Assembly: GCA_049322335.1 (NCBI GenBank)
Contig: JBMORL010000005.1
Span: 1 to 35,819, forward strand
Source of the DNA: JBMORL01 sp049322335
GTDB taxonomy: Bacteria > Bacteroidota > Bacteroidia > Flavobacteriales_D > UBA2798
DNA: 35,819 bases
Direction: 5' to 3'
Positions 9,189-16,824 of this stretch are shown here, one piece after another (positions within the stretch are counted from its first letter, which is position 1; the number at the start of each line of letters is the position of its first letter). The position numbers and the translations under genes were made by a program. The notes beneath the pieces are model-generated. The model searched no databases. It worked only from the letters and a program-made list of their open reading frames with translations, and was not told where the DNA came from.

Positions 9189-10567
9189 TTTAAAAACCGC
9201 ATGGCTGTTCGCGCAACAATTGATTTTACTTTATTATTGATCACTGACGGATGAAACATTCCCTGTTTCTCTTTTTTAAGATGAAAATTTACTTCATTCA
9301 CAACGTAACGAACGGCTGCATTATAATATTTACGCGAATAGGTACGCCTGAAATCATAATGGCGGTCAGTAGAAGTTTTCCAGTTATCATTAGTATATAA
9401 TTCGCTTTCCACTTCATTATACAAGGCTGTGCCCTTTATCGGGTAAGCTACTGTTATAGTAAATGAGTCGGGAGAAGAAACTTTAAGATGATGTACGGTT
9501 TCCATAATATCTTTTTCTGTTTCACCGGGATAACCCAGCATAATAAATGTGCCGGTTTCTATTCCTGCCTTACCGGCCGCACGAATCATTTCCCTTACCT
9601 GCCCAACTTCCACTCTCCTGTCCATTGCATCAATCACTTTTTGTGATCCGCTCTCTGCCCCGATCCACAATCTGAAACATCCCGATTCTTTCAATAAACG
9701 AATCATTTCTTCATTCAGCCGGTCGGCACGGGTGATACATTCATATTCAACCGAAACATTTTGTTTGATGATTTCCGAATGAAAATCACGCATCCAGTTA
9801 TGGCTTACGGTAAAAACGTCATCTACAAACCAAATCCGGTCAACGTTATATTCTTTTTTCAGTAAAATCAGTTCTTCCACTACCTTCGAAGGAGATCTCC
9901 GCCTGTAGCTTTGTCCATACACAGCCGTACTGCACCATTTGCAGGTGTAAGGACAGCCTCGTTGCGTGCTTACCGATAAAGATGTTTGACCATGATACCG
10001 GTGAAAATGACCGAGATATTTTTTTATATCAATTTTATCTCTTGCGGGCAGAGGAATGTCATCTGCATTTTTAATTTTTTCACGCGGAGGATTGGAAATA
10101 ACTTTTCCGTTTTCTATAAATGAAATTCCATGGCATAAAGATAATGAGGATTTTTCGCGTATACAGGTAATCAATTCCCGGAAAGTAATCTCGCCCTCAC
10201 CGGAAATCACAAAATCAGCACCTGCTTCGAGATAATTTTTAATATTGTAGGTAATGTCGGGCCCGCCCAGGATAATTTTTGTATGTCTTAGCTCCTCCTG
10301 CGAACGGATAAAATTAATTAGCTGAAGTACGCTTAATTTCGTGACAAGATTTACATATATGCCAATTACATCATATTTTTCATTTTTTAAATGGCTTTCC
10401 AACTGATGGCGTGTACTGAATGTTGTATCAAATACATCATTTTCTGTGCCGTGTTTGGTGAGCCATGAAGAAATATACAAAATCCCCAGCGGAACATACG
10501 GGCGGTTGATGCGTTGTTCGGCTTCATCATCGCACATAAAATAACCGTGTGTGAGTAGTATTTTCAT
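9185..10567 (-). CDS. Radical SAM protein with B12-binding-like domain (second copy)
   Basis: Predicted BchE/HpnJ-like radical SAM enzyme of 460 residues. The B12-binding-like domain spans about residues 1-140 (LGGPDI and ISGEGE blocks). The radical SAM core follows, with C205-x3-C209-x2-C212 in GCPYTCKWCS and later WFVDDVF and WIGAESGSQK. The expected cobalamin ligand motif reads DTTFST, with no histidine. It closely resembles the product of 11331-12770, sharing THxYF near the N-terminus, DDIPLPA/LDNLPLPA, WxGAESGSQK and an AYP/SYP strand near the C-terminus, so the two are probably duplicates. ATGA overlaps at both ends couple it to the methyltransferase upstream and the membrane glycosyltransferase downstream. 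Substrate unknown. Confidence 0.87.
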   Translation of the reverse strand: MKILLTHGYFMCDDEAEQRINRPYVPLGILYISSWLTKHGTENDVFDTTFSTRHQLESHLKNEKYDVIGIYVNLVTKLSVLQLINFIRSQEELRHTKIILGGPDITYNIKNYLEAGADFVISGEGEITFRELITCIREKSSLSLCHGISFIENGKVISNPPREKIKNADDIPLPARDKIDIKKYLGHFHRYHGQTSLSVSTQRGCPYTCKWCSTAVYGQSYRRRSPSKVVEELILLKKEYNVDRIWFVDDVFTVSHNWMRDFHSEIIKQNVSVEYECITRADRLNEEMIRLLKESGCFRLWIGAESGSQKVIDAMDRRVEVGQVREMIRAAGKAGIETGTFIMLGYPGETEKDIMETVHHLKVSSPDSFTITVAYPIKGTALYNEVESELYTNDNWKTSTDRHYDFRRTYSRKYYNAAVRYVVNEVNFHLKKEKQGMFHPSVINNKVKSIVARTAMRFLK

Positions 10568-11334
10568 TTTATTTTTTGCAATGAAATATAAAAATGATCA
10601 GCATAACGCGCCAAAAACCGTATATGGGATATTTTTTTCTCAAGCAGGCACAACCATCTGAAAAACCACCACCAGCGCTGCATTTTTTTTTCGAAATGAG
10701 AGGGCGGAATAAAAAAACCTACCGGGTGAAGTTTTATTCTCTTCATTGGCTCACCCAATTGTTCCATTTTCCCCGGTGAATAATACCAGCATTTCACTTT
10801 CTTTCCTTCTACATTTACTTCCACCGGGCTTTTTCCACGTATATTATATTTTCCGTGTTTCAGGCTTTTTACCTGGTCCCACAGGCATTTGTCGGGCATT
10901 ATTACCGCTATCATTTTTCCCCCGTAAGCCAAACAATTTTCGGCCGATGCCAGCACGTGTTTTAATTCTGATTCACCGACACAATTCAACCCGCCAAAAT
11001 TGGAAAAAATGAGATCGAAATTTTTTTCGGGCAGATCACCCGGTTTTGTGAAATCGAAAACCCGGTATTCTATCAGGTGATGTGAATTTTTACTTCTGGC
11101 GGTTTCAATCATTTCGGGTGAACTATCAGTTGCCAGCACACGGTGACCCTGTTTTGCCAGCCAAAACGCATCATGCCCGGTGCCACAGTTGATCTCAAGA
11201 ACAGATAGTTTTTTTCCTGTATTGATTTCTTCTCCCAGTAGTTTCCAAACCCTGTCTCTTTGTGCACGGCCCACAAGTGAATGAGTGAATGTATCATCAT
11301 AAGAAGAAGCAATATGTCCGAATGAATTTTTCAT
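10564..11334 (-). CDS. Class I SAM-dependent methyltransferase
   Basis: Predicted methyltransferase of 256 residues resembling small-molecule and lipid methyltransferases (UbiE/Methyltransf_25 type). Motif I is VLEINCGTGHDA (about residues 45-56), motif II VLATDSSPEMIE, and a later block reads FDLIFSNFGGLNCV. The tail is basic and aromatic (KKMQRWWWFFRWLCLLEKK), suggesting membrane contact. The gene sits between the two similar radical SAM genes and overlaps each by 4 bases (ATGA), so the three products are expected in matched amounts. Methylation of a radical SAM product or of a lipid-linked sugar is possible but cannot be read from the sequence. Confidence 0.85.
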   Translation of the reverse strand: MKNSFGHIASSYDDTFTHSLVGRAQRDRVWKLLGEEINTGKKLSVLEINCGTGHDAFWLAKQGHRVLATDSSPEMIETARSKNSHHLIEYRVFDFTKPGDLPEKNFDLIFSNFGGLNCVGESELKHVLASAENCLAYGGKMIAVIMPDKCLWDQVKSLKHGKYNIRGKSPVEVNVEGKKVKCWYYSPGKMEQLGEPMKRIKLHPVGFFIPPSHFEKKMQRWWWFFRWLCLLEKKISHIRFLARYADHFYISLQKIK

Positions 11335-12770
11335 TGACGGTTGGACCTGAATTTTTTCATCCTGTTTTTATACGCCAGAGAAGAAAAATAGAACCACGGA
11401 AGCAGCAGTCCCTGCCTTTTGAATTCCTTTTTACCTTTCAAAAACTGTTTTCCCTGTATAAACCGGAACCGCTTATGAACGAACCTGTGAAGTGTTTTAT
11501 AAAATTCAGGATTAAATTCAGCAGAATACATTACCGCCAGTTCATCCGAATCAGACCAGTTGGTTTTGTTTTTCAACTGGCCTTTTACTTTTTCATAAAA
11601 TAGTGTGCCGGGAAGCGGATAGGAAACCGAAACACCAATATCATAGGGTTGTAGTTTTTCAATCATGTCAAGGGTACGTTCAATATCTTCTTTTTCTTCC
11701 CCCAGGTAACCAAACTGTATAAACAAACAGGGTTTTATATGATATTGTTTCAGCCACCTAACTGCCCGCTCAATTTCTGCAAGGGTAATTCCTTTGTCCA
11801 TTGCATCGAGAATTTTCTGAGAGCCCGATTCAGCGCCTATCCACACTTCATCGCAACCTGATTCTGCCAGCGAGCGAATAGTTGATTCATCCTGCAGCAA
11901 ATCGGCACGTGATTGAATCTTATATTTTATTTTAACGTTTTCTTTTTTCACTTCTGCCGAAAATTCTTCCATCCATCCCGGCTTCAATCCGAAAATATCA
12001 TCACAAAACCATATATGTTCAAATCTGGTAAACTGCCGGATGTATTTTATTTCATCCACCACACATTTTGCAGAGCGCACGTTATAACGATTCCCGTATA
12101 TCGGTTTTGCGCACCAGTTGCATTTAAACGGGCATCCCCTCGTGGTGGCCAGGTTAACAGAAAAATACCCCTGTTTTTTCCATGCGTTTTTATAGGGAGA
12201 AAAATCCAGTACATCCCAGGCGGGTAAAGGCAAATTATCCAGGTTTTTCATCACCGGCCTTTTTTCTGTTTTACCAACAGCACCGTTTTCATTATAAATA
12301 ATTCCCGGCAGTGTTTTCCATGATTCATTTTTTTCGATGCACAACAGCAATTCTGTCAACGTTTCTTCTGCTTCACCTGCAATCACCACATCGGCCCCGG
12401 CAGCGAGATATTTTTCTGCATGATCGGTAGCATCCGAACTGCTGACGATACAAAAACAATGATGTGTGTTTTTTGCTTCCTTCAACATTTCCATAGCTGC
12501 TTCCCGCATATTGGTAAGGCACATTTTGGTGAGGTAATTGAATCCGTCATCAGCCACAATGAAAATATCTGGTTTTTCAGTTTTCAGCTTTGACTTTAGC
12601 CCTTCAACTGACGTATCGAACTGCGTATCATAAAAAGCAAGGCGATAACCGTTATTTCGTATTACTGAAGCCAGCAGGAGAGTAGCCAGTGGCGGATAAG
12701 GTTTTGACAAGCGCAACTGCTTGGGGTCGAAATGCAGAAAATAGCTGTGGGTAATCAATACGTTTTTCAT
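11331..12770 (-). CDS. Radical SAM protein with B12-binding-like domain (first copy)
   Basis: Predicted BchE/HpnJ-like radical SAM enzyme of 479 residues. The chosen ATG at 12770 lies one base after the stop of the nucleotidyltransferase-like gene and gives the N-terminus MKNVLITHSYF, which matches its sister (MKILLTHGYF). The frame is open to 12797, but those nine residues have no counterpart. The B12-binding-like domain covers about 1-145 and reads DTQFDT where DxHxxG would be expected. Radical SAM cysteines are C213, C217 and C220 (GCPFKCNWCA), followed by WFCDDIFG and WIGAESGSQK. The C-terminal 80 residues are basic and rich in F, Y and W, possibly for membrane association. Function unknown. 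Confidence 0.87.
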   Translation of the reverse strand: MKNVLITHSYFLHFDPKQLRLSKPYPPLATLLLASVIRNNGYRLAFYDTQFDTSVEGLKSKLKTEKPDIFIVADDGFNYLTKMCLTNMREAAMEMLKEAKNTHHCFCIVSSSDATDHAEKYLAAGADVVIAGEAEETLTELLLCIEKNESWKTLPGIIYNENGAVGKTEKRPVMKNLDNLPLPAWDVLDFSPYKNAWKKQGYFSVNLATTRGCPFKCNWCAKPIYGNRYNVRSAKCVVDEIKYIRQFTRFEHIWFCDDIFGLKPGWMEEFSAEVKKENVKIKYKIQSRADLLQDESTIRSLAESGCDEVWIGAESGSQKILDAMDKGITLAEIERAVRWLKQYHIKPCLFIQFGYLGEEKEDIERTLDMIEKLQPYDIGVSVSYPLPGTLFYEKVKGQLKNKTNWSDSDELAVMYSAEFNPEFYKTLHRFVHKRFRFIQGKQFLKGKKEFKRQGLLLPWFYFSSLAYKNRMKKFRSNRQ

Positions 12771-12771
12771 G

Positions 12772-13710
12772 CTATTGTTCCGGCTGATGAACGACATTAT
12801 TCATATTCAACTGAAACCGCTGCATCACTTTTTCCTGGAAGTGATTGGGGTGGTGTTTGGAAACATTTTTCCGTGTGCGCATGGCAATCTCAAAATCTTC
12901 CTCCCTGAAATGAGGAAATTTTTTCTTCCAGCGGGCAAGCGTGGTTCGCATAAACCAGTCGTCTAATTTATCGCCTGCGCGGTTATCCAGTAAAAATTCT
13001 GCCGCCTGTTGAATAAGGGCTTTCTTTTGTGAAGAAGGCAAGTGATACGGATGGACAAATGACGGATAATATTCTTTTATCCATGCGTTGGCTTCGAGAA
13101 ACTGCCGGTGGTATTTTTCGCCTGATAAAGGAACAAGAAAAATAATTTCGGTAGCTGTAAATAAATTTTTATCAGGGACTTCAAGGTTATCGTGATCGAG
13201 GAAATAATTTACGCAGAAATATTTTTTAGAGTTAAGCAAAAATATTTTTTTGAATAAAATGAGCAGTGTACGGCACACCCATAATTTTCCGGGTTCGGTG
13301 ATGATAAAATAATCCACATCACCTTTTTTGGGCATTGTGCCTTTGGAAAGTGATCCCGAAATACAAACCGAACGTACAAAGGGAAAACGCTGAATCAGCC
13401 GCGCCCAAACCGGGACTTTCGGAAAAAACTTTTTTGCCCGGTTTTCGTTTTCTTTTCTTTTCTGAATGATCTGTTCGCGTCCCGGGAGAAAATAAAATCC
13501 GCTGAGAAAATTTATTTTTTTGTTTTTCTGTAACCGTTGTAAAACAGGAGCCAGCTTATCTGCATTTTTATTCCCTGTAAAATTAGCCAGTTCATGTAAT
13601 GTAAGCGGGAAATCAAATACATCAAAATAGGCTATAAACTGCAATAATGCACGATCTTCCGGTTGAATTCCGGCAATTACAGGCTCACTGGCGATCAGGG
13701 TGTCGGGCAT
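12772..13710 (-). CDS. Nucleotidyltransferase-fold protein with N-terminal helical domain
   Basis: The 312-residue protein carries a Pol-beta-type nucleotidyltransferase signature: GS at 119-120 (ISGSLSKGT), then D131 and D133 (GDVDYFI), the usual G-S ... D-x-D metal site. The first 75 residues (LLQFIAYFDVFDFPLTLHE onward) resemble a winged-helix or helical domain often found before this module. The C-terminal part is helical with many aromatic and basic residues. The ATG at 13710 overlaps the upstream methyltransferase by 16 bases; the longer frame from 13821 would overlap it by 127 bases and is unlikely. The protein could transfer a nucleotide to a sugar, a small molecule or a partner. No sugar-nucleotidyltransferase motif is seen, so it is not a standard NDP-sugar synthase. 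Confidence 0.72.
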   Translation of the reverse strand: MPDTLIASEPVIAGIQPEDRALLQFIAYFDVFDFPLTLHELANFTGNKNADKLAPVLQRLQKNKKINFLSGFYFLPGREQIIQKRKENENRAKKFFPKVPVWARLIQRFPFVRSVCISGSLSKGTMPKKGDVDYFIITEPGKLWVCRTLLILFKKIFLLNSKKYFCVNYFLDHDNLEVPDKNLFTATEIIFLVPLSGEKYHRQFLEANAWIKEYYPSFVHPYHLPSSQKKALIQQAAEFLLDNRAGDKLDDWFMRTTLARWKKKFPHFREEDFEIAMRTRKNVSKHHPNHFQEKVMQRFQLNMNNVVHQPEQ

Positions 13711-14447
13711 ATCTTTATCCACGGGAAATAAAGATACGATTTCGGATGAAATAACGAAAAAAGGCGTTGCCCGGCCGACCGGTTGAGTAGTGAAAAATGG
13801 TAACCCGACAGCCCTTCCCACGAATGGTGATAGTAGTGTTTTGCCATAGCCGGAAATCCTGCTTTTTCATAGTAATCACAGCTCCTTTTGAAGGCCGACT
13901 CCACTTCCCGCGGATGGTAAAAATGACTATCAATTATATGAATTTCACCATTTTTTTTCAACAGGGGGAAAAGCGCTGAAAAAAGGCTCTTCAACGAAGG
14001 AAAATACTGAACTGAAGCAGCTAAAACGATTATATCAAAACTATTGGCAGGGAGCGGATCGGAGAAAATATCGCGATAGTAAAACTGAATATCTTTTTTT
14101 CCGAACAGTCCGGCTGCCTGAAGAAGTTCTTCTTTATTCAGGTCAATGCCCGAAATAGTTGATCCCGGAATTCCTGATAAATACCCCGAAAGCCACCCAT
14201 TACCACAACCCAGCTCCAAAACAGAAGGAGAATGGAAATTTTTCGTGATATATTTTTTTAACCAGGATGCTGAATCACTCCTTATTTTCCACTCCTTTTT
14301 AAATACAGGTGAAGGGGAAACAAAAGGAAGTTGTTTTACCTGTTCATCCGTAAGTATTCTGCCTTCTGCTTTTCTCACTGCCAGGTACAATTCTTCTTTC
14401 TCACTGTATTTTCCGGGATCGGAGATAATATGCAGAAAAGGATGCAT
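13695..14447 (-). CDS. Class I SAM-dependent methyltransferase
   Basis: Predicted methyltransferase of 250 residues. An N-terminal extension of about 80 residues precedes motif I, VLELGCGNGWLSGYLS (about residues 79-94), then motif II (ISGIDLNKEEL) and FDIIVLAASVQYFPSL, the motif order of Methyltransf_11/25 enzymes. The C-terminal half contains SHFYHPREVESAFKRS and KHYYHHSWEGL, blocks also seen in methyltransferases of glycan loci. The start lies one base from the tex stop and the end overlaps the nucleotidyltransferase-like gene by 16 bases. It is therefore the first pathway gene after tex and is probably transcribed with it. Substrate unknown. Confidence 0.83.
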   Translation of the reverse strand: MHPFLHIISDPGKYSEKEELYLAVRKAEGRILTDEQVKQLPFVSPSPVFKKEWKIRSDSASWLKKYITKNFHSPSVLELGCGNGWLSGYLSGIPGSTISGIDLNKEELLQAAGLFGKKDIQFYYRDIFSDPLPANSFDIIVLAASVQYFPSLKSLFSALFPLLKKNGEIHIIDSHFYHPREVESAFKRSCDYYEKAGFPAMAKHYYHHSWEGLSGYHFSLLNRSAGQRLFSLFHPKSYLYFPWIKICPTP

Positions 14448-14448
14448 A

Positions 14449-16572
14449 TCAGTTTACATTTTTCATGGTAAGCGAAATTCTTTTGCGCATTACATCCACT
14501 TCCATCACTTTTACTTTTACGTGCTGGTGAAGTTTAACCACATCATTCGGATCGCTGATATAACGGTCTGCGAGCTGCGATATATGCACAAGTCCGTCCT
14601 GTTTTACTCCTACGTCCACAAAAGCACCGAAATTGGTGATATTGGTAACAATCCCGGGCAAAATCATTCCTTCTTTCAGATCATCCATGGAGTGTACATC
14701 GGCAAATTCAAAAACTTTAACCTGTTTACGGGGATCGCGGGTAGGTTTGGCGAGTTCTTTGAGGATATCTGTTATAGTTTCTTTTCCTGCTTTTTCACTT
14801 ATGAATTCTTCTGCTTTCAGTTTTTTCACCAATTCTTCATTCCCTATCAGTTCTTTTATTTCCTTTCCCAGTTTCTTTGCCATTTTTTCGGCAATAGAAT
14901 AACTTTCGGGGTGAACGGCACTGTTATCAAGCGGATTTTCTGAATTCTCCACACGAAGAAATCCGGCACATTGTTCAAATGCCTTTTCTCCCAGCCGGGG
15001 AACTTTTTTCAGTTCAGCACGGGATGAAAACGCACCGTTTTTGTTTCTGTATTCCACAATATTTTCTGCCAAAACGGGACCGAGTCCGGATACATAAGTT
15101 AACAAATGTTTGCTTGCCGTATTCACACTAACGCCCACCACGTTTACGCAGCTTTCCACTACGGCATCCAGTTCGCGTTTCAGCATTTGCTGGTCGACAT
15201 CATGCTGGTATTGCCCTACTCCAATGCTTTTGGGTTCAATTTTCACCAGCTCAGCCAGCGGATCCATCAATCTTCTTCCAATAGAAACAGAACCGCGCAC
15301 AGTTACATCATATTGTGGAAATTCTTCACGCGCCACAGAGGAAGCCGAATAAACAGAAGCTCCCGCCTCACTTACCACAAATACTTTTACATCCCTGTGG
15401 AACCGGATTTTGCGGATAAAATTTTCCGTTTCGCGGCTGGCTGTTCCGTTTCCGATAGCGATGGCTTCGATTCTAAATTGTTCTACCAGCGAATTTACCT
15501 TACGCATGGCATCGGCTGTTTCATTTTGGGGAGGATGCGGATAAATAGTTTCGTTATGTAATAATTTTCCCTGGTCATCCAGGCATACCAGTTTGCAACC
15601 CGTGCGATAACCCGGGTCGAGAGCAAGAATTCTTTTTTGTCCGAGCGGTGCGGCCAGCAATAATTGCCTGAGGTTTTCAGCAAATACTTTTACAGCTCCT
15701 TCATCCGCTTTTTCCTTTGAAGAAATACGGAATTCTGTTTCGATTGCCGGTTCGAGCAAACGGCTCCAGGCATCAGAAATTGCCTTTTTTACCTGCTGTG
15801 CCGCCTCGTTTTTTGCTTTTATAAATTGCCTTTCGAGAATTTCAACAGCACTTTCTTCTTCCACTTTCAGGCGCACGCGGAGAAATCCTTCATTTTCTCC
15901 CCGAAACATGGCCAGCAGGCGGTGAGAAGGGCAACGCGAAAGCGATTCTTCCCAATCAAAATAATCTTTGAATTTAGCTGCCTCTTCTTCTTTTCCCTTC
16001 ACCAGTTTCGAAATCACTTTTGCTTCACGCGAATACAGGAGACGTATTTTATTTCTTGCCTGCGTATCCTCACTTATCATTTCCGCTATGATATCGCGGG
16101 CCCCATCCAATGCTTCTTCAGCGTCTTTCACTGCATCGCCAATATAATTTTCGGCTTCTGCTTCCACTTCAAAGCTTTTCTGTGAAAATAGTTTTTCTGC
16201 CAGTGGTTCAAGCCCTTTTTCGCGGGCTATTACTGCTCTTGTTTTTCGTTTGGGCTTATAGGGAAGATAAATATCTTCCAGTTCGGTGGAATCCCAGCAA
16301 GCGTCAATTTGTTTTTTTAATTCAGGGGTAAGTTTTCCCTGTTCCTCAATGGTGCTGATCACCGTTTCCTTTCGTGCTGAAAGCAAACGGTATTTTTCCA
16401 TTTCGGTTTTAAACCGAAGCACTTCCACTTCATCCATACTTCCGGTAGCTTCTTTCCGGTACCGCGAAATAAAAGGCACAGTAGCGCCTTCATCCAGGAG
16501 TTTTACAAGATTTTGGGCAGCCTGGGCAGACGTTCCTGTTTTGGCAGCCACCAGCGAAACAATTTTTTCCAT
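14449..16572 (-). CDS. tex: Tex family RNA-binding transcription accessory protein
   Basis: Tex is a conserved nucleic-acid-binding protein linked to transcription and RNA stability. The 707-residue protein has the full set of domains: N-terminal helices with FISRYRKEATGSMDE, a YqgF/RNase H-like domain (ILALDPGYRTGCKLV), a helix-hairpin-helix region (YVSGLGPVLAENIVEYR, then VPRLGEKAFEQCAGFLR), and a C-terminal S1 domain (GIVTNITNFGAFVDVG, then QDGLVHIS). The ATG at 16572 was chosen over one at 16596 because family members begin close to the first helix. Family length is about 700-770, so it is complete. It heads the minus-strand run and is one base from the following methyltransferase, an unusual neighbour for a housekeeping gene. 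Confidence 0.95.
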   Translation of the reverse strand: MEKIVSLVAAKTGTSAQAAQNLVKLLDEGATVPFISRYRKEATGSMDEVEVLRFKTEMEKYRLLSARKETVISTIEEQGKLTPELKKQIDACWDSTELEDIYLPYKPKRKTRAVIAREKGLEPLAEKLFSQKSFEVEAEAENYIGDAVKDAEEALDGARDIIAEMISEDTQARNKIRLLYSREAKVISKLVKGKEEEAAKFKDYFDWEESLSRCPSHRLLAMFRGENEGFLRVRLKVEEESAVEILERQFIKAKNEAAQQVKKAISDAWSRLLEPAIETEFRISSKEKADEGAVKVFAENLRQLLLAAPLGQKRILALDPGYRTGCKLVCLDDQGKLLHNETIYPHPPQNETADAMRKVNSLVEQFRIEAIAIGNGTASRETENFIRKIRFHRDVKVFVVSEAGASVYSASSVAREEFPQYDVTVRGSVSIGRRLMDPLAELVKIEPKSIGVGQYQHDVDQQMLKRELDAVVESCVNVVGVSVNTASKHLLTYVSGLGPVLAENIVEYRNKNGAFSSRAELKKVPRLGEKAFEQCAGFLRVENSENPLDNSAVHPESYSIAEKMAKKLGKEIKELIGNEELVKKLKAEEFISEKAGKETITDILKELAKPTRDPRKQVKVFEFADVHSMDDLKEGMILPGIVTNITNFGAFVDVGVKQDGLVHISQLADRYISDPNDVVKLHQHVKVKVMEVDVMRKRISLTMKNVN

Positions 16573-16651
16573 CTTCACATGTATATTTCGGTACAATAAT
16601 AATTTATTTCACCTGTGAAAAATTAAAAAAATGGGAATGGCAGTGCTAATG

Positions 16652-16668
16652 TTGATAATTTTTATCAA
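16652..16668. promoter_or_regulatory. 17-bp palindrome between divergent tex and histidine kinase genes
   Basis: TTGATAA and TTATCAA form a perfect 7-bp inverted repeat around TTT. It lies 79 bases upstream of the tex start and about 157 bases upstream of the kinase start, in a 252-base AT-rich divergent region. It could be an operator for a dimeric regulator or a chance AT-rich palindrome. No clear TTTG/TAnnTTTG promoter pair was found on either strand here. Confidence 0.3.
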
Positions 16669-16824
16669 TGGTTGATTACTCTCTTAAAAAATCATTGTCG
16701 GCACATCATTACTTTAGTAAATTTTATTATCACCTCCAAATTTTTATCCCACTTTTTATTTTTATTTCGGGCAACCGTTTTTTAATTGCTTTTTTTATAT
16801 ATTTTTATTTCCTGAACTAACGCT

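Noticed and set aside
14146..14943. Long open frame on the plus strand opposite the methyltransferase and tex 3' end
   Set aside because: It is antisense to two well-supported genes, has phenylalanine-rich low-complexity translation and no family signature.
15106..15561. 151-residue plus-strand open frame inside tex
   Set aside because: Antisense shadow of the conserved tex reading frame.
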